A stretch of DNA of 64,000 nt from Pseudomonadota bacterium (GCA_023436885.1 JAEZHI010000040.1:186001-250000); one strand, 5' to 3'. Shown: positions 42,597-51,687, counted from the first letter of the stretch. The notes: a model not told the origin generated them from the sequence alone. Numbers and translations are program-made.

Positions 42597-44411
42597 ATGT
42601 CCAGTATTGCCAAGCCGACCCGTTTTTCCGTCAAGCCCTTGCACCTCCTGACCCGACGCCTTGCCGACGTGGCGTCCGGCCGCGCCGAACCCGATCTGGT
42701 GATCACCGGCGCCCGCGCCCTTTCCACCTATTCCGACCGCATCCTGAACGACCGCGAGATCTGGATTTCCGGCGGCCGCATCGCCGCCGTCAAGGAAGCC
42801 GGCACCTATCGTGGCGGCTCAGCCAGCATTTATGACGCCCGTGGCGGCATCATCGGGCCCGGCCTGATCGATCCGCATATCCACATCGAAAGCTCGATGG
42901 TGACGGCCTGCGCCTATGCCGAGGCTGCGCTCCTCAACGGCACCACCACCATCTTCTGCGACAGCCACGAGATCGGCAATGTGATGGATGTCGCCGGCAT
43001 CGAGGCAATGATGGAAGACGCCCGCGAGGCACCGCTCTCCATCTTCCACACGCTGGCCTCCACCGTGCCCGCCACCACGCCCGAGCTTGAGACGGCCGGC
43101 GGCGACCTGACGCCGGAGAAGATCGCCTATCTGTTCGACAAGTGGCCCGAGGCGGTCGCTCTCGGTGAGAAGATGGACTTCGTGCCGGTCACCATGGGTA
43201 ACGAGCGCAGCCACGCCATCATCGCCGCCGCCCTCAGCCGCGGACGTCCCGTTTCCGGCCATGTCTACGGCCGTGAGTTCGTCGCCGCCTACGCCGCCTC
43301 CGGCGTGACCGACACCCACGAGGCCACCGACCGCGACATCGCCGACGATCTGCTCGAAGCCGGCGTCTGGATCTTCCTGCGCGGCGGCCCGCCGACCACG
43401 CCTTGGCACTCGCTGCCCGAGGCGATCAAGACGATGACCGAGCTTGGCGCCTCGCCGCGCCGCATCGCCGTCTGCACCGACGACCGCGACGCCGAGGACC
43501 TATTGGCCTTCGGCCTCGACTGGGTGGTGCGGCAGGCCTACCGGATCGGCGTGCCGCGCACCACGGCCTGGGCGCTCGGCTCGATCTCCGGCGCCACGCG
43601 CTATGCCATGGATGGCGAGATCGGCGGCCTCGGCGGCGGCCGGCGCGCCGACCTGGTGCTGCTCGACGACGATCTGGTGCCCCAGAGCACCTGGTATGGC
43701 GGCGAGCTGATGGTCGACCACCGCGCCATCACCCCAACGCTGGAGTCGGCCCTCGAAGCGCGCTACCGCTACCCGGATGCCGCCTACGCCACCGTGCATC
43801 TTCCGAAGGCGCTGAAGCTGACGCCGGAGCTGCCGACCGCGCCGATCACCGCCAACGTCATCCGCACCGAGCTGCCGGGCATCGTGCTGAAGCACGTCAA
43901 GCTGGAGTTCGAGCCGGCCAACGACTGGCAGACGCTGTTCGACCGCCACGACCTCGCCTTCGTCACCGTCGTCGAGCGGCACGGCAAGTCAGACGGCAAC
44001 ATTGCCCACGGCCTGTTGCAGAACTTCGGTTTGAAGCACGGCGCCGTCGCCTCTTCGGTCGGCCATGACAGCCACAACATCATCGTCGCCGGCACCAACG
44101 AAGCCGACATGCGCGTAGCCCTTCAAGCCATTGAGGCCGAGCGCGGCGGCATCTGCGTCGTCCGCGACGGCGTCGTCACGGCCATGGTGCCGCTGCCGGT
44201 CGCCGGCCTGATGTCCGACAAGCGCGTGCATCTGGTCGCCGGCGAAGTGCAGGCGCTGAAGGCCGAGTGGGAGAAATCGGGCTGCACCCTGCCCTACATG
44301 GGCTTCAACCTGATCCCGCTGTCGGTCATCCCGGAAATCCGCATTACCGACAAGGGCATGGTGCTGGTGCCGGAAATGACCCAGGTGCCGTTGTTCGAAG
44401 CGGCTGAGTAA
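42597..44411 (+). CDS. ade: Adenine deaminase
   Basis: A 604-residue metal-dependent amidohydrolase of the bacterial Ade family, converting adenine to hypoxanthine and ammonia. It has the PGLIDPHIHIESSM metal motif, FCDSHEIGNVMD, SGHVYGREF, TDTHEATDRD and CTDDRDAEDLLAFG. The C-terminal adenine-deaminase domain (KSDGNIAHGLLQNFGLKHGAVASS; VGHDSHNIIVAGTN) is complete. Length matches the family. A GAGG site precedes the ATG. It is monocistronic, with a terminator on each side, and fits a purine-salvage role. Confidence 0.93.
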   Translation: MSSIAKPTRFSVKPLHLLTRRLADVASGRAEPDLVITGARALSTYSDRILNDREIWISGGRIAAVKEAGTYRGGSASIYDARGGIIGPGLIDPHIHIESSMVTACAYAEAALLNGTTTIFCDSHEIGNVMDVAGIEAMMEDAREAPLSIFHTLASTVPATTPELETAGGDLTPEKIAYLFDKWPEAVALGEKMDFVPVTMGNERSHAIIAAALSRGRPVSGHVYGREFVAAYAASGVTDTHEATDRDIADDLLEAGVWIFLRGGPPTTPWHSLPEAIKTMTELGASPRRIAVCTDDRDAEDLLAFGLDWVVRQAYRIGVPRTTAWALGSISGATRYAMDGEIGGLGGGRRADLVLLDDDLVPQSTWYGGELMVDHRAITPTLESALEARYRYPDAAYATVHLPKALKLTPELPTAPITANVIRTELPGIVLKHVKLEFEPANDWQTLFDRHDLAFVTVVERHGKSDGNIAHGLLQNFGLKHGAVASSVGHDSHNIIVAGTNEADMRVALQAIEAERGGICVVRDGVVTAMVPLPVAGLMSDKRVHLVAGEVQALKAEWEKSGCTLPYMGFNLIPLSVIPEIRITDKGMVLVPEMTQVPLFEAAE

Positions 44412-44420
44412 GCCTTCCCG

Positions 44421-44449
44421 ATCCCCCGCCCAACATTCCGGCGGGGGAT
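44421..44449 (+). terminator. Strong hairpin after ade
   Basis: ATCCCCCGCC-9 nt-GGCGGGGGAT is a perfect 10-bp stem 10 bp after the ade stop. The T-run is poor, so termination may need a factor. Confidence 0.7.
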
Positions 44450-44484
44450 TGCCACTATATCGGGCCACGCATACGGTATAGCGC

Positions 44485-46125
44485 ATGGAAACGGTCGCAA
44501 TCGTCCTTGTCCTTTTGCTGGCCGTCGTCGTCAGCGGCATGCTGTCGCGCATGTCACCCATCGCCCTGCCGCTGCCGCTCTTCCAGATCGTCCTCGGCGC
44601 CTGCATCGACTCGGTGGCCGACCTTGGCGTCCAGCTGCAGCCCGACATCTTTTTCCTGCTGTTCCTGCCGCCGCTGCTGTTTCTCGATGGCTGGCGCATT
44701 CCGAAAGAGGGTCTACTCCGCGACAGGGGCACCATCCTTGAACTCGCCCTCGGCCTCGTCGTGTTCACGGTGGTCGGTGTCGGCTTCTTCATCAACTGGC
44801 TGATCCCGTCGATGCCGCTGGCCGTCGCCTTCGCACTCGCGGCCATCGTCTCGCCCACCGATCCGATCGCCGTCTCGGCCATAGCCAAGCGCGTGCCGAT
44901 CCCCAAGCGGCTGATGCACATCCTCGAAGGCGAGTCGCTGCTCAACGACGCCTCGGGCCTCGTCTGCATGCGCTTTGCCGTGGCGGCGGCGTTGACCGGC
45001 ACCTTCTCGCTGTTCGACGCCTTCACCACTTTCCTGTGGCTGGCCATCGGCGGCATCCTGATCGGCACCGGTGTCACCTGGGCGACCACCGTCGTCAAGA
45101 ACGGGCTGATCCGCCGCTTCGGCGAGGATAGCGGCTCGCAGATCCTGATCAGCCTGCTCATCCCCTTCGCGAGCTATCTGGTGGCCGAGCACCTCGGCTG
45201 CTCCGGCATTCTCGCCGCCGTCGCCGCCGGCATCACCATGAGTTACGCCGAACAGTCCGGCAAGGCGCTGGCCATCACCCGCGTCCGTCGCAACGCCGTC
45301 TGGGACACCGTCCAGTTCGCGGCCAACGGCATCATCTTCGTGCTGCTCGGCGAACAGCTTCCGCAGATCGTCGCCGGCGCCGCCAAGGTGGTGCGCGAAA
45401 CTGGTCACCATGACCCTGCCTGGCTCTGGGTCTACATCATCGCGATCAACCTGGCGCTGATCGTCCTGCGGCTCCTCTGGGCCTGGGCCTCGCTGCGCTT
45501 CGTCATGTTCAGGGCCGCGCGCCAGGGCAAGGCCATGCAGAAGCCGAGCTGGCGGCTGGTCGTCGCCACATCGTTGGCCGGTGTGCGCGGCACCATCACG
45601 CTCGCCGGCGTGATGACCCTGCCGCTCACCATGAACGACGGCTCGCCCTTCCCGGCCCGCGACCTCGCCATACTCCTGGCTGCCGGCGTGATCATCGTGT
45701 CGCTGGTCATCGCCAGCATCGGCCTGCCGCACCTTTTGAAAAACCTCAAACTGCCGCCCGAACCATCCGAGCAGGAAGCGGAGGATGACGCCCGCACCAG
45801 GGCCGCCGAGGCAGCCATCCGGGCCATCGAGCAGGCGCAGCACAAGATGAGCGAGGGCCGCGCCGACGCCGACATCTACATCAACGCCGGTGCCCGCATC
45901 ACCGACCTCTATCGCCAGCGTATCGAAGGTCGCACCAAGACTGGCGACGAGCGCGAACGCGCCCGCAAGATCGATGAGATCGAACGCAAGCTCCGTCTTG
46001 CAGCACTGCACGCCGAACGCGACGAGATCTACCGCAACGCCCGCATCCGCAAGCTTTCCGACGAAGCCGCCCGCCGACTGGTGAGGGAAATCGATCTTCT
46101 GGAAGCGCGCATCAGCGGCTCATAG
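44485..46125 (+). CDS. Na+/H+ antiporter, CPA1 family
   Basis: A 546-residue cation/proton antiporter. About twelve hydrophobic segments cover residues 1-420, with the ion-binding motif SPTDPIAVSAIA and the LLNDASGLV segment of CPA1 exchangers, plus LAGVRGTITLAGVMTLP late in the membrane part. The C-terminal 125 residues are a charged, coiled-coil-prone cytoplasmic tail, typical of YjcE/NhaP-type members. It exports Na+ (or K+) in exchange for protons. No ribosome site is obvious, so the message may have a very short leader. Confidence 0.9.
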   Translation: METVAIVLVLLLAVVVSGMLSRMSPIALPLPLFQIVLGACIDSVADLGVQLQPDIFFLLFLPPLLFLDGWRIPKEGLLRDRGTILELALGLVVFTVVGVGFFINWLIPSMPLAVAFALAAIVSPTDPIAVSAIAKRVPIPKRLMHILEGESLLNDASGLVCMRFAVAAALTGTFSLFDAFTTFLWLAIGGILIGTGVTWATTVVKNGLIRRFGEDSGSQILISLLIPFASYLVAEHLGCSGILAAVAAGITMSYAEQSGKALAITRVRRNAVWDTVQFAANGIIFVLLGEQLPQIVAGAAKVVRETGHHDPAWLWVYIIAINLALIVLRLLWAWASLRFVMFRAARQGKAMQKPSWRLVVATSLAGVRGTITLAGVMTLPLTMNDGSPFPARDLAILLAAGVIIVSLVIASIGLPHLLKNLKLPPEPSEQEAEDDARTRAAEAAIRAIEQAQHKMSEGRADADIYINAGARITDLYRQRIEGRTKTGDERERARKIDEIERKLRLAALHAERDEIYRNARIRKLSDEAARRLVREIDLLEARISGS

Positions 46126-46266
46126 AGGCGCGCGGCAACACAAGAACCGTTGGCAGCAGCGATTTAAAGTGAGTGCTAACTATCTGAAATCGCAAGCGTT
46201 ATTCTTGATTTTTTAAACCCTCGTTGTTAGCCTGCTCTTGTTTTTGGCGAACACGCGAGGTGCCAG

Positions 46267-46539
46267 ATGCTGGTTTCCCCAGAGTTCCGTAAACACGTAG
46301 AAGGCTATGGTCTGACGACTGCCGAAATCCTCTACTACCGCCCCGATGCCCCGAGCCTGCTGCAGACCTATATCTGGCAGGATCTCGATATCTTCCCGAA
46401 CTTCCCAACGCTGCGCCGCTTCCTCGACTTCTGGACCCGGAAGCTCGACGGGCCGCTGCATTCCGTTCAGGTCGCTCACAACCGGCTGGTCAAACCGGCC
46501 GAGTTCGTCATGCGCGACGGCATCTACACGCTGAACTGA
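46267..46539 (+). CDS. Usg family protein
   Basis: A 90-residue protein of the Usg family, small alphaproteobacterial proteins first noted near tryptophan genes, of unknown function. The diagnostic core is complete: GYGLTTAEILYYRPDAPSLL, QTYIWQDLD, FPTLRRFLDFWTR and GPLHSVQVAHNRL. GAGG lies 8 bp before the ATG. There are no trp genes around it; it is followed by a hairpin region and the alginate lyase gene. Confidence 0.85.
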   Translation: MLVSPEFRKHVEGYGLTTAEILYYRPDAPSLLQTYIWQDLDIFPNFPTLRRFLDFWTRKLDGPLHSVQVAHNRLVKPAEFVMRDGIYTLN

Positions 46540-46572
46540 AGGCATCTAGTCTCATCCGTCTTGACGATGCGA

Positions 46573-46615
46573 CGCCGCTCCGGTCACAAGTTGGAGCGGC
46601 GGCCCCTGGGCCTTT
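46573..46615 (+). terminator. Tandem hairpins after the Usg gene
   Basis: CGCCGCTCC-11 nt-GGAGCGGCG (46573-46601) is directly followed by GGCCC-ct-GGGCC and TTTT (46601-46616). Together they can end the usg transcript; they finish only 13 bp before the alginate lyase start. Confidence 0.6.
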
Positions 46616-46628
46616 TGGGGGGCAGCGG

Positions 46629-47699
46629 GTGAGCAAGATGCGCAGTCTGATGATCGTCCTGTTGTCCCTGGCGGCAATCGCCGGGTCGGTCGCCGGCGCA
46701 GCCGCGAAACTGCAGCTGCCATTCTCGCCGCGCATGCCCGTCGATACCACCGCCGGCAAGACCTGCGCCGCGCCGCCGGCACCCGTCATCAGCCTGAAGG
46801 TGACCTCCAAATACGGCAACGACGGCCCGATGCGCGACACGGTCGATCCCGATGCCGACCGAACCTTCCAGGCCGAGATGGCGCCGATCCGCAAGTTTGC
46901 CCAAACCGTGGTGAAGACGGCCAACCGCTACACCGAAGACGGGCATGCCGACAATGCGCGCTGCGCCCTCTCCTGGCTCGACGCTTGGGCCGAAGGGCAG
47001 GCTCTCTCCGAGATGAGCAATCCCAACGCGCAGTTCGAGCGCGCCCAGATCCTCGCCGGCCTTGCCATCGCCCTGATCCAGATCTCGCCGGCTGTCGAAG
47101 GGGACGCGCGCCTTGTCAACGTCACCCGATGGATGGCTGGGCTTGCCACCTCCACCGACGCCTTTTTCAGCGCCACCCACGACAAGCTCAGGGGATCGCG
47201 CAACAACCACGCTTATTGGGCCGCCCTCGCTTCGGCGTCGGTCGCCGTGGTGGCCGACGACAGGAAGATGCTCGACTGGGCGATTGAAACCTATAGGGAC
47301 GGCGTCTGTGGCGCGACTGCACAAGGCGCGCTGCCGCTGGAACTCACGCGCGGCAAGAAGGCGCTGGAATATCACCTCTTCGCCCTCAACGCCCTGGTGC
47401 CCATCGCCGCCTTCGCCGAGGCCAATGGCATCAAGGCTTACAGCATCTGCGATGGTGCCCTTTCAAGGATCGTCCATTTTACGCTGCAGTCCGTCGCCGA
47501 TCCCTCGGCAATCGCAGCCGCCGCCGGCAAGCCGCAGGAGCCCTTCCCCATGGGACTGCCACCCGCCCCAAACGTCGCCTTCCTGGAGCTCTATCGCCGG
47601 GCCTTTCCGGCAGCCGCAATCAACTCACGGCTCCTCGCCCTGCGCCCCTCTGTCTCCACCAATCTCGGTGGCAACCAGACCCTGCTCTACGGGCAATAG
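46629..47699 (+). CDS. Alginate lyase, PL5-type
   Basis: A 356-residue exported polysaccharide lyase. A signal peptide covers residues 1-26 (ending GAAA-KLQL). The fold is the alpha-toroid of PL5; the active-site segment RNNHAYWAALAS matches the N-N-H-x-Y-W motif of poly(beta-D-mannuronate) lyases, and CALSWLDAWAEGQAL and GALPLELTRGKKALEYH are also typical. It should cleave mannuronate-rich alginate in the periplasm. Start: GTG at 46629 behind a G-rich ribosome site; ATG at 46638 is an alternative. No alginate synthesis operon is near, so it may serve uptake of foreign alginate or trimming of the cell's own polymer. Confidence 0.85.
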   Translation: MSKMRSLMIVLLSLAAIAGSVAGAAAKLQLPFSPRMPVDTTAGKTCAAPPAPVISLKVTSKYGNDGPMRDTVDPDADRTFQAEMAPIRKFAQTVVKTANRYTEDGHADNARCALSWLDAWAEGQALSEMSNPNAQFERAQILAGLAIALIQISPAVEGDARLVNVTRWMAGLATSTDAFFSATHDKLRGSRNNHAYWAALASASVAVVADDRKMLDWAIETYRDGVCGATAQGALPLELTRGKKALEYHLFALNALVPIAAFAEANGIKAYSICDGALSRIVHFTLQSVADPSAIAAAAGKPQEPFPMGLPPAPNVAFLELYRRAFPAAAINSRLLALRPSVSTNLGGNQTLLYGQ

Positions 47700-47702
47700 A
47701 AT

Positions 47703-48695
47703 TTACGCCCGCCGTTCCACCTTCAGGAACCGCGAGCGATACTCGGTCGGCGTCAGCCCCACCTTCCTGCGGAAGTGATGACGAAGCGCGTGGGCGCTGC
47801 CGAAGCCGACGGCCGCCGCCACCGCCTCGATGGCGAGATCGTCCGATGACAGCAGCCCCTTGGCCGCCTCGACCCGCTCGGAGACCAGCCAGTCGCCGGG
47901 ACTGCTGCCGGTGGATTCCTGGAAACGGCGCAAAAAGGTGCGGAGACCCATCCGGCTCGCCTCGGCCATCGCCTCGGTCGTCCAGTCGCGGTCAAGCGTC
48001 TCCCGTAACCTGTCGAGCAGCGGCGCCACCTCGCCAGTGGGGCGTTGCGGCACAGGGCGTTCGAGGAACTGCGCCTGCCCGCCCGAGCGATGCGCCGGCA
48101 CCACCAGCCGCCGTGCCACCGAGTTGGCGGCATCCGCCCCGAAATCCCGCCGCACGATCTCGATCAGAAGATCGATGCCCGCCGCGCTGCCGGCCGAGGT
48201 AAACACGCGGTCATGCTCGCGATAGAGCGAGGCGGCATCCACCGTGACGGCCGGAAAGCGCCGCTGCAGCGCCTCGGCATAGCGCCAGTGGGTGGAGACC
48301 GTGCCACCATCGAGCAGACCGGTCGCCGTCAGCACGAAGGCGCCGGAACAGATCGAAATGAGCCGCGCGCCACGCGCATGCGCCGCCCTCAGCCGCTCAC
48401 AGAGCTCCTCCGGCACCGGCACGTCGGCGCCCTTCCAGCCGGGCACGACGATGATGTCGGCACGGTCGATCATTTCCGGCCCTTCGTCGGGCGTGATGGT
48501 GAAGCCGCCGTGCGCCCGGAGCGGACCCGGCTCGATGGCGCAGCTCCGAAAGCGATACCAGCCCGGCCCCATCTCCGGCCGATAGAGGCCGAACACCTCG
48601 GAGACGATGCCGAACTCGAAGGTGCAGAGCCCGTCGTAGAGCAGCGCGACGGCGAGTGGGCCCTGGGGTGAAATGCGGGTCATGTCGTTTGGCAT
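47703..48695 (-). CDS. GlxA-family AraC-type regulator (DJ-1/PfpI + AraC)
   Basis: A 330-residue two-domain regulator. The N-terminal DJ-1/PfpI-like domain (residues about 10-180) has VALLYDGLCTFEFGIVSEVFGL and the nucleophile-elbow cysteine in ISICSGAFVLTATGLL. The C-terminal 100 residues are two AraC helix-turn-helices (MAEASRMGLRTFLRRFQESTG; VAAAVGFGSAHALRHHFRRKVG). It resembles the FtrA type, which often neighbours a rhodanese gene, as it does here divergently. The start is uncertain among 48716, 48710, 48695 and 48683. Confidence 0.87.
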   Translation of the reverse strand: MPNDMTRISPQGPLAVALLYDGLCTFEFGIVSEVFGLYRPEMGPGWYRFRSCAIEPGPLRAHGGFTITPDEGPEMIDRADIIVVPGWKGADVPVPEELCERLRAAHARGARLISICSGAFVLTATGLLDGGTVSTHWRYAEALQRRFPAVTVDAASLYREHDRVFTSAGSAAGIDLLIEIVRRDFGADAANSVARRLVVPAHRSGGQAQFLERPVPQRPTGEVAPLLDRLRETLDRDWTTEAMAEASRMGLRTFLRRFQESTGSSPGDWLVSERVEAAKGLLSSDDLAIEAVAAAVGFGSAHALRHHFRRKVGLTPTEYRSRFLKVERRA

Positions 48696-48784
48696 GATCT
48701 TTACGTACATTGTCATCCGCGCCAATTGCAAGCGCGATGCACCAACCACAAGATCCCGTCACTGCCGAACGACAGGAGACGACA

Positions 48785-49183
48785 ATGACATCAGCGGTTA
48801 CCGCCATCCCCGCCGCCCCGAGCGACGTCGCCCGCGAGCATTTCGCGGCCGAGTTCACCTTCGAGACCGACTGTTGGGACGTGCACGACGCGCTGTCGAA
48901 GGGGGCCGATTTCGTGCTGCTCGACGTCCGCAGCCCGACGCTCTACGCCAAGGGCCACGTCCCCGGCGCCGTCAACCTGCCGCACGGCAAGATCATCCGC
49001 TCCAAGCTGACCGAGTGGCCGGAAGATACGCTGTTCGTCACCTATTGCGCCGGCCCGCATTGCAACGGCGCCGCCCGCGGCGCCCTCCGTCTCGCCGACC
49101 TCGGTCGCCCGGTGAAGATCATGGCCGGCGGCATCACCGGCTGGATCGACGAGGGCTTCGAGTTGGCCACCGGCGAAGCCTGA
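48785..49183 (+). CDS. Rhodanese-like sulfurtransferase
   Basis: A 132-residue single rhodanese domain, cytoplasmic. It has LLDVRSPTLYAKGHVPGAVNLP and the active loop TYCAGPHCNGAARGAL, in which the C-A-G-P-H-C form replaces the classic six-residue loop ending in Arg. The second Cys could allow a disulfide or persulfide relay. AGGAG 6 bp before the ATG at 48785 fixes the start. The gene is divergent from the GlxA-type regulator, an arrangement that points to control by it. Confidence 0.87.
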   Translation: MTSAVTAIPAAPSDVAREHFAAEFTFETDCWDVHDALSKGADFVLLDVRSPTLYAKGHVPGAVNLPHGKIIRSKLTEWPEDTLFVTYCAGPHCNGAARGALRLADLGRPVKIMAGGITGWIDEGFELATGEA

Positions 49184-49198
49184 CGGCCAGCTCTATCT

Positions 49199-51598
49199 TC
49201 ACGCCTTACTCGGCGCCAACAGCCTCAGCGCATTCATCGTCACCAAGACCGTCGCGCCGGTGTCGGCGAGGATGGCTGGCCAGAGGCCGGTGATGCCGAT
49301 GATGGTGGTGACCAGGAACACACCCTTGAGGCCGATGGCGATGGTGATGTTCTGGGTGATGTTGGACATGGTGCGCTTGGACAGGGCGATCATCTCGGCG
49401 ATGTCGCCGACGCGGCCGTGCAGGCTGGCGGCGTCGGCGGTTTCCAGCGCCACATCGGTGCCGCCGCCCATGGCGATGCCGACATCGGCCGCCGCCAGAG
49501 CCGGCGCGTCATTGATGCCGTCGCCCACCTTGGCCACGTTGAGGCCCTGCCCCTTCAGCTCGCCGACGATGCGCTGCTTGTCTTCCGGCAGGAGCTCGGC
49601 CCGAACCTCGATGCCGAGCTGACGGCCGATCGCCTCGGCGGTGCGGCGGTTGTCGCCGGTCAGCATCACGGTCTTGACGCCGGCATCCTTGAGCGCCTTC
49701 AGGCTGGCCGCCGCATCGGGGCGCGGCTCGTCGCGCATGGCGAGGATGCCGGCAATCGCATTGCCGGTGACCAGCACCGAGACAGTCTTGCCCTCGTCAT
49801 TGAACGCGGCGATGCGCTTGGTCTGCTCATCATCGAGCAGCACACGTTCAGCCGCCGCATTGGCCGAAGCGAGCAACAGCTCGTTCCCCTCGACGGTGCC
49901 CGTCACGCCCTTGCCGCCCAGCGCCTTGGCGCCATCGGCAGGCGGCACGTCGGCGCCATCCCAGGCGGCGCGGTCGAGGATCGCCTTGGCCAGCGGATGG
50001 CTGGAGCCGGTCTCGAGCGCCGCCGCCAGACGGATGACCTCGGCTTCCGGCCGGCCGTAGCCGATCACATCGGTCACCACCGGTTTGCCTTCGGTCAGCG
50101 TGCCCGTCTTGTCGAAGGCGACGGCCGTCACCTTGCCGAAGCTCTCCAGCACGGCGCCACCCTTGAGCAGCAGCCCGCGCCGGGCGCCCGAAGACAGCGA
50201 AGCGGCAATCGCGGCCGGCGTCGAGATGACCAGCGCGCAGGGGCAACCAATCAGCAGGATGGCGAGGCCCTTGTAGATCCACTCGCCCCAGGCGCCACCG
50301 AACAGCAGCGGCGGCACGATGGCCACCAGCGCGCCGACGGCGACGACGCCCGGCGTGTAGTAGCGCGAGAAGCGATCAATGAAACGCTCGGTCGGCGCCT
50401 TGGATTCCTGCGCTTCCTCGACGAGCTTGATGACGCGAGCGATGGTGTTGTCGGCGGCGGCAGCCGTCACCTTGACGCGCAACGCCGCCTCGCCGTTCAC
50501 CGTGCCGGCATAAACCGTCGCATCAACACCCTTGCGCACCGGCGTGCTTTCGCCGGTCACCGGCGCCTCGTCGATGGAGCTTTCGCCGGAGAGAATGGTG
50601 CCGTCGGCGGGAATGCGATCGCCGGGACGGACCAGGATGGTGGCGCCCACCGCGAGATCCTCGGCCGGCACCTCGCGCGTCTTGCCGCCCTCTTCGAGCA
50701 GCGCCGTCTTGGGCACCAAGGTGGCAAGCGACTGAATGCTGGCCCGCGCCCGTCCAGCCGCCACGCCTTCGAGCAGCTCGCCGATCAGGAACAGGAAGAC
50801 GACGGTCGCCGCTTCCTCGACGGCACCGATGATCACCGCGCCGACGGCGGCGATGGTCATCAGCATCTCGATGGAAAACGGCGTGCCGACCAGCGCCGCC
50901 ATGACGGCGCGGCGGGCGATCGGCACCAGGCCGACCAGCATGGCCGCCGCGAAGATCCACTCTTCATAGGCAGGGAAAATATGGCCGACGCCCCAGGCAA
51001 CGGCCAGCGCCAGACCGGACATGATGGTCAGCCGCCCTTTGGCCGACTGCCACCAGGGTCCGGTCATCGGGCCGTGGTCGTGCCCATGCAGACCGGGGAT
51101 TTCATCGGCGGCGCCGTGGTCATGCCCGGCGTGGGCATGCTTGTGATCATGGCCCGCATGGTCGTGGCCCTTATGGTCGTGTTCAGCGTGGGCATGCCCC
51201 GCATGATCATGTTCGGCGTGGTCGTGATCATGACTTTCGTGATCGTGATGGCCTTCATGATCATGCCCTGGATGATTGTGCCCCGCGTGATCGTGTTCAT
51301 GATCGTGAGAACCGTGGTCGTGATGGCAGCAGCCGCAGCTCTGGGCCTCCGGCTCCGCCTTGGCCGCAGCGGGTAAAATCGGTGCGATCTGATATCCGAG
51401 GCTGGTGACGCGCTTGGCAATGGCTGGCGCCAGGGTATCGTCGCCATTGTGATGGACGGTCATCGTGCCCGCCGTCACCGATACCGAAACATCCGCAACG
51501 CCCGGCAGCCTGCGCACCGCCGTGTCGATCTTCTGGGCGCAGGACGCGCAATCCATACCGCCGATGCGGTAGCGATCCTGCTGCGTGGCTTCCGTCAT
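49199..51598 (-). CDS. zntA: Zn2+/Cd2+/Pb2+-exporting P1B-type ATPase
   Basis: A 799-residue heavy-metal pump. Residues 10-75 are an HMA domain with GMDCASC; residues about 85-165 are an extreme His/Asp-rich stretch; then come eight membrane helices with the CPC motif (IGCPCALVISTP) that marks Zn/Cd/Pb transport, the phosphorylation site DKTGTLTEG, the SSHPLAKAI motif and GDGINDAPALAAADVGIAM. It exports divalent soft metals from the cytoplasm. The start at 51598 has GGAG 8 bp upstream. The MerR-type operator at 51636-51652 implies metal-induced expression; no MerR gene is in the window. Confidence 0.9.
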   Translation of the reverse strand: MTEATQQDRYRIGGMDCASCAQKIDTAVRRLPGVADVSVSVTAGTMTVHHNGDDTLAPAIAKRVTSLGYQIAPILPAAAKAEPEAQSCGCCHHDHGSHDHEHDHAGHNHPGHDHEGHHDHESHDHDHAEHDHAGHAHAEHDHKGHDHAGHDHKHAHAGHDHGAADEIPGLHGHDHGPMTGPWWQSAKGRLTIMSGLALAVAWGVGHIFPAYEEWIFAAAMLVGLVPIARRAVMAALVGTPFSIEMLMTIAAVGAVIIGAVEEAATVVFLFLIGELLEGVAAGRARASIQSLATLVPKTALLEEGGKTREVPAEDLAVGATILVRPGDRIPADGTILSGESSIDEAPVTGESTPVRKGVDATVYAGTVNGEAALRVKVTAAAADNTIARVIKLVEEAQESKAPTERFIDRFSRYYTPGVVAVGALVAIVPPLLFGGAWGEWIYKGLAILLIGCPCALVISTPAAIAASLSSGARRGLLLKGGAVLESFGKVTAVAFDKTGTLTEGKPVVTDVIGYGRPEAEVIRLAAALETGSSHPLAKAILDRAAWDGADVPPADGAKALGGKGVTGTVEGNELLLASANAAAERVLLDDEQTKRIAAFNDEGKTVSVLVTGNAIAGILAMRDEPRPDAAASLKALKDAGVKTVMLTGDNRRTAEAIGRQLGIEVRAELLPEDKQRIVGELKGQGLNVAKVGDGINDAPALAAADVGIAMGGGTDVALETADAASLHGRVGDIAEMIALSKRTMSNITQNITIAIGLKGVFLVTTIIGITGLWPAILADTGATVLVTMNALRLLAPSKA

Positions 51599-51635
51599 GA
51601 CTTCACTCCGACTCTCAACAATCAGAGTGCTACAT

Positions 51636-51652
51636 CCTCTAGTCACTAGAGG
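51636..51652. promoter_or_regulatory. MerR/ZntR-type operator of the metal ATPase
   Basis: CCTCTAGT-c-ACTAGAGG is a perfect 17-bp palindrome. On the minus strand it sits between a TTGCTC (-35) and a TAGCAC-like (-10) box spaced by 19 bp, the long spacer typical of MerR-activated promoters. It lies 38 bp before the ATPase start. Confidence 0.78.
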
Positions 51653-51687
51653 AGCAAGAGCCTTTTTGCAGCCGATCGCCCAAGCAC

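Noticed and set aside
42545..42597. Possible purine riboswitch upstream of ade.
   Set aside because: Only a terminator hairpin and a simple palindrome are present; the conserved three-way-junction core of purine riboswitches is not seen.
51100..51330. Short tandem CAT/GTG-rich DNA repeats that look like a microsatellite or CRISPR-like array.
   Set aside because: They encode the His-rich segment of the metal ATPase in frame; spacing is irregular and no repeat-spacer pattern exists.
49418..51376. Open frame of 652 codons on the plus strand opposite the metal ATPase.
   Set aside because: Antisense to a gene with all P-type ATPase motifs; its own sequence shows no domain.
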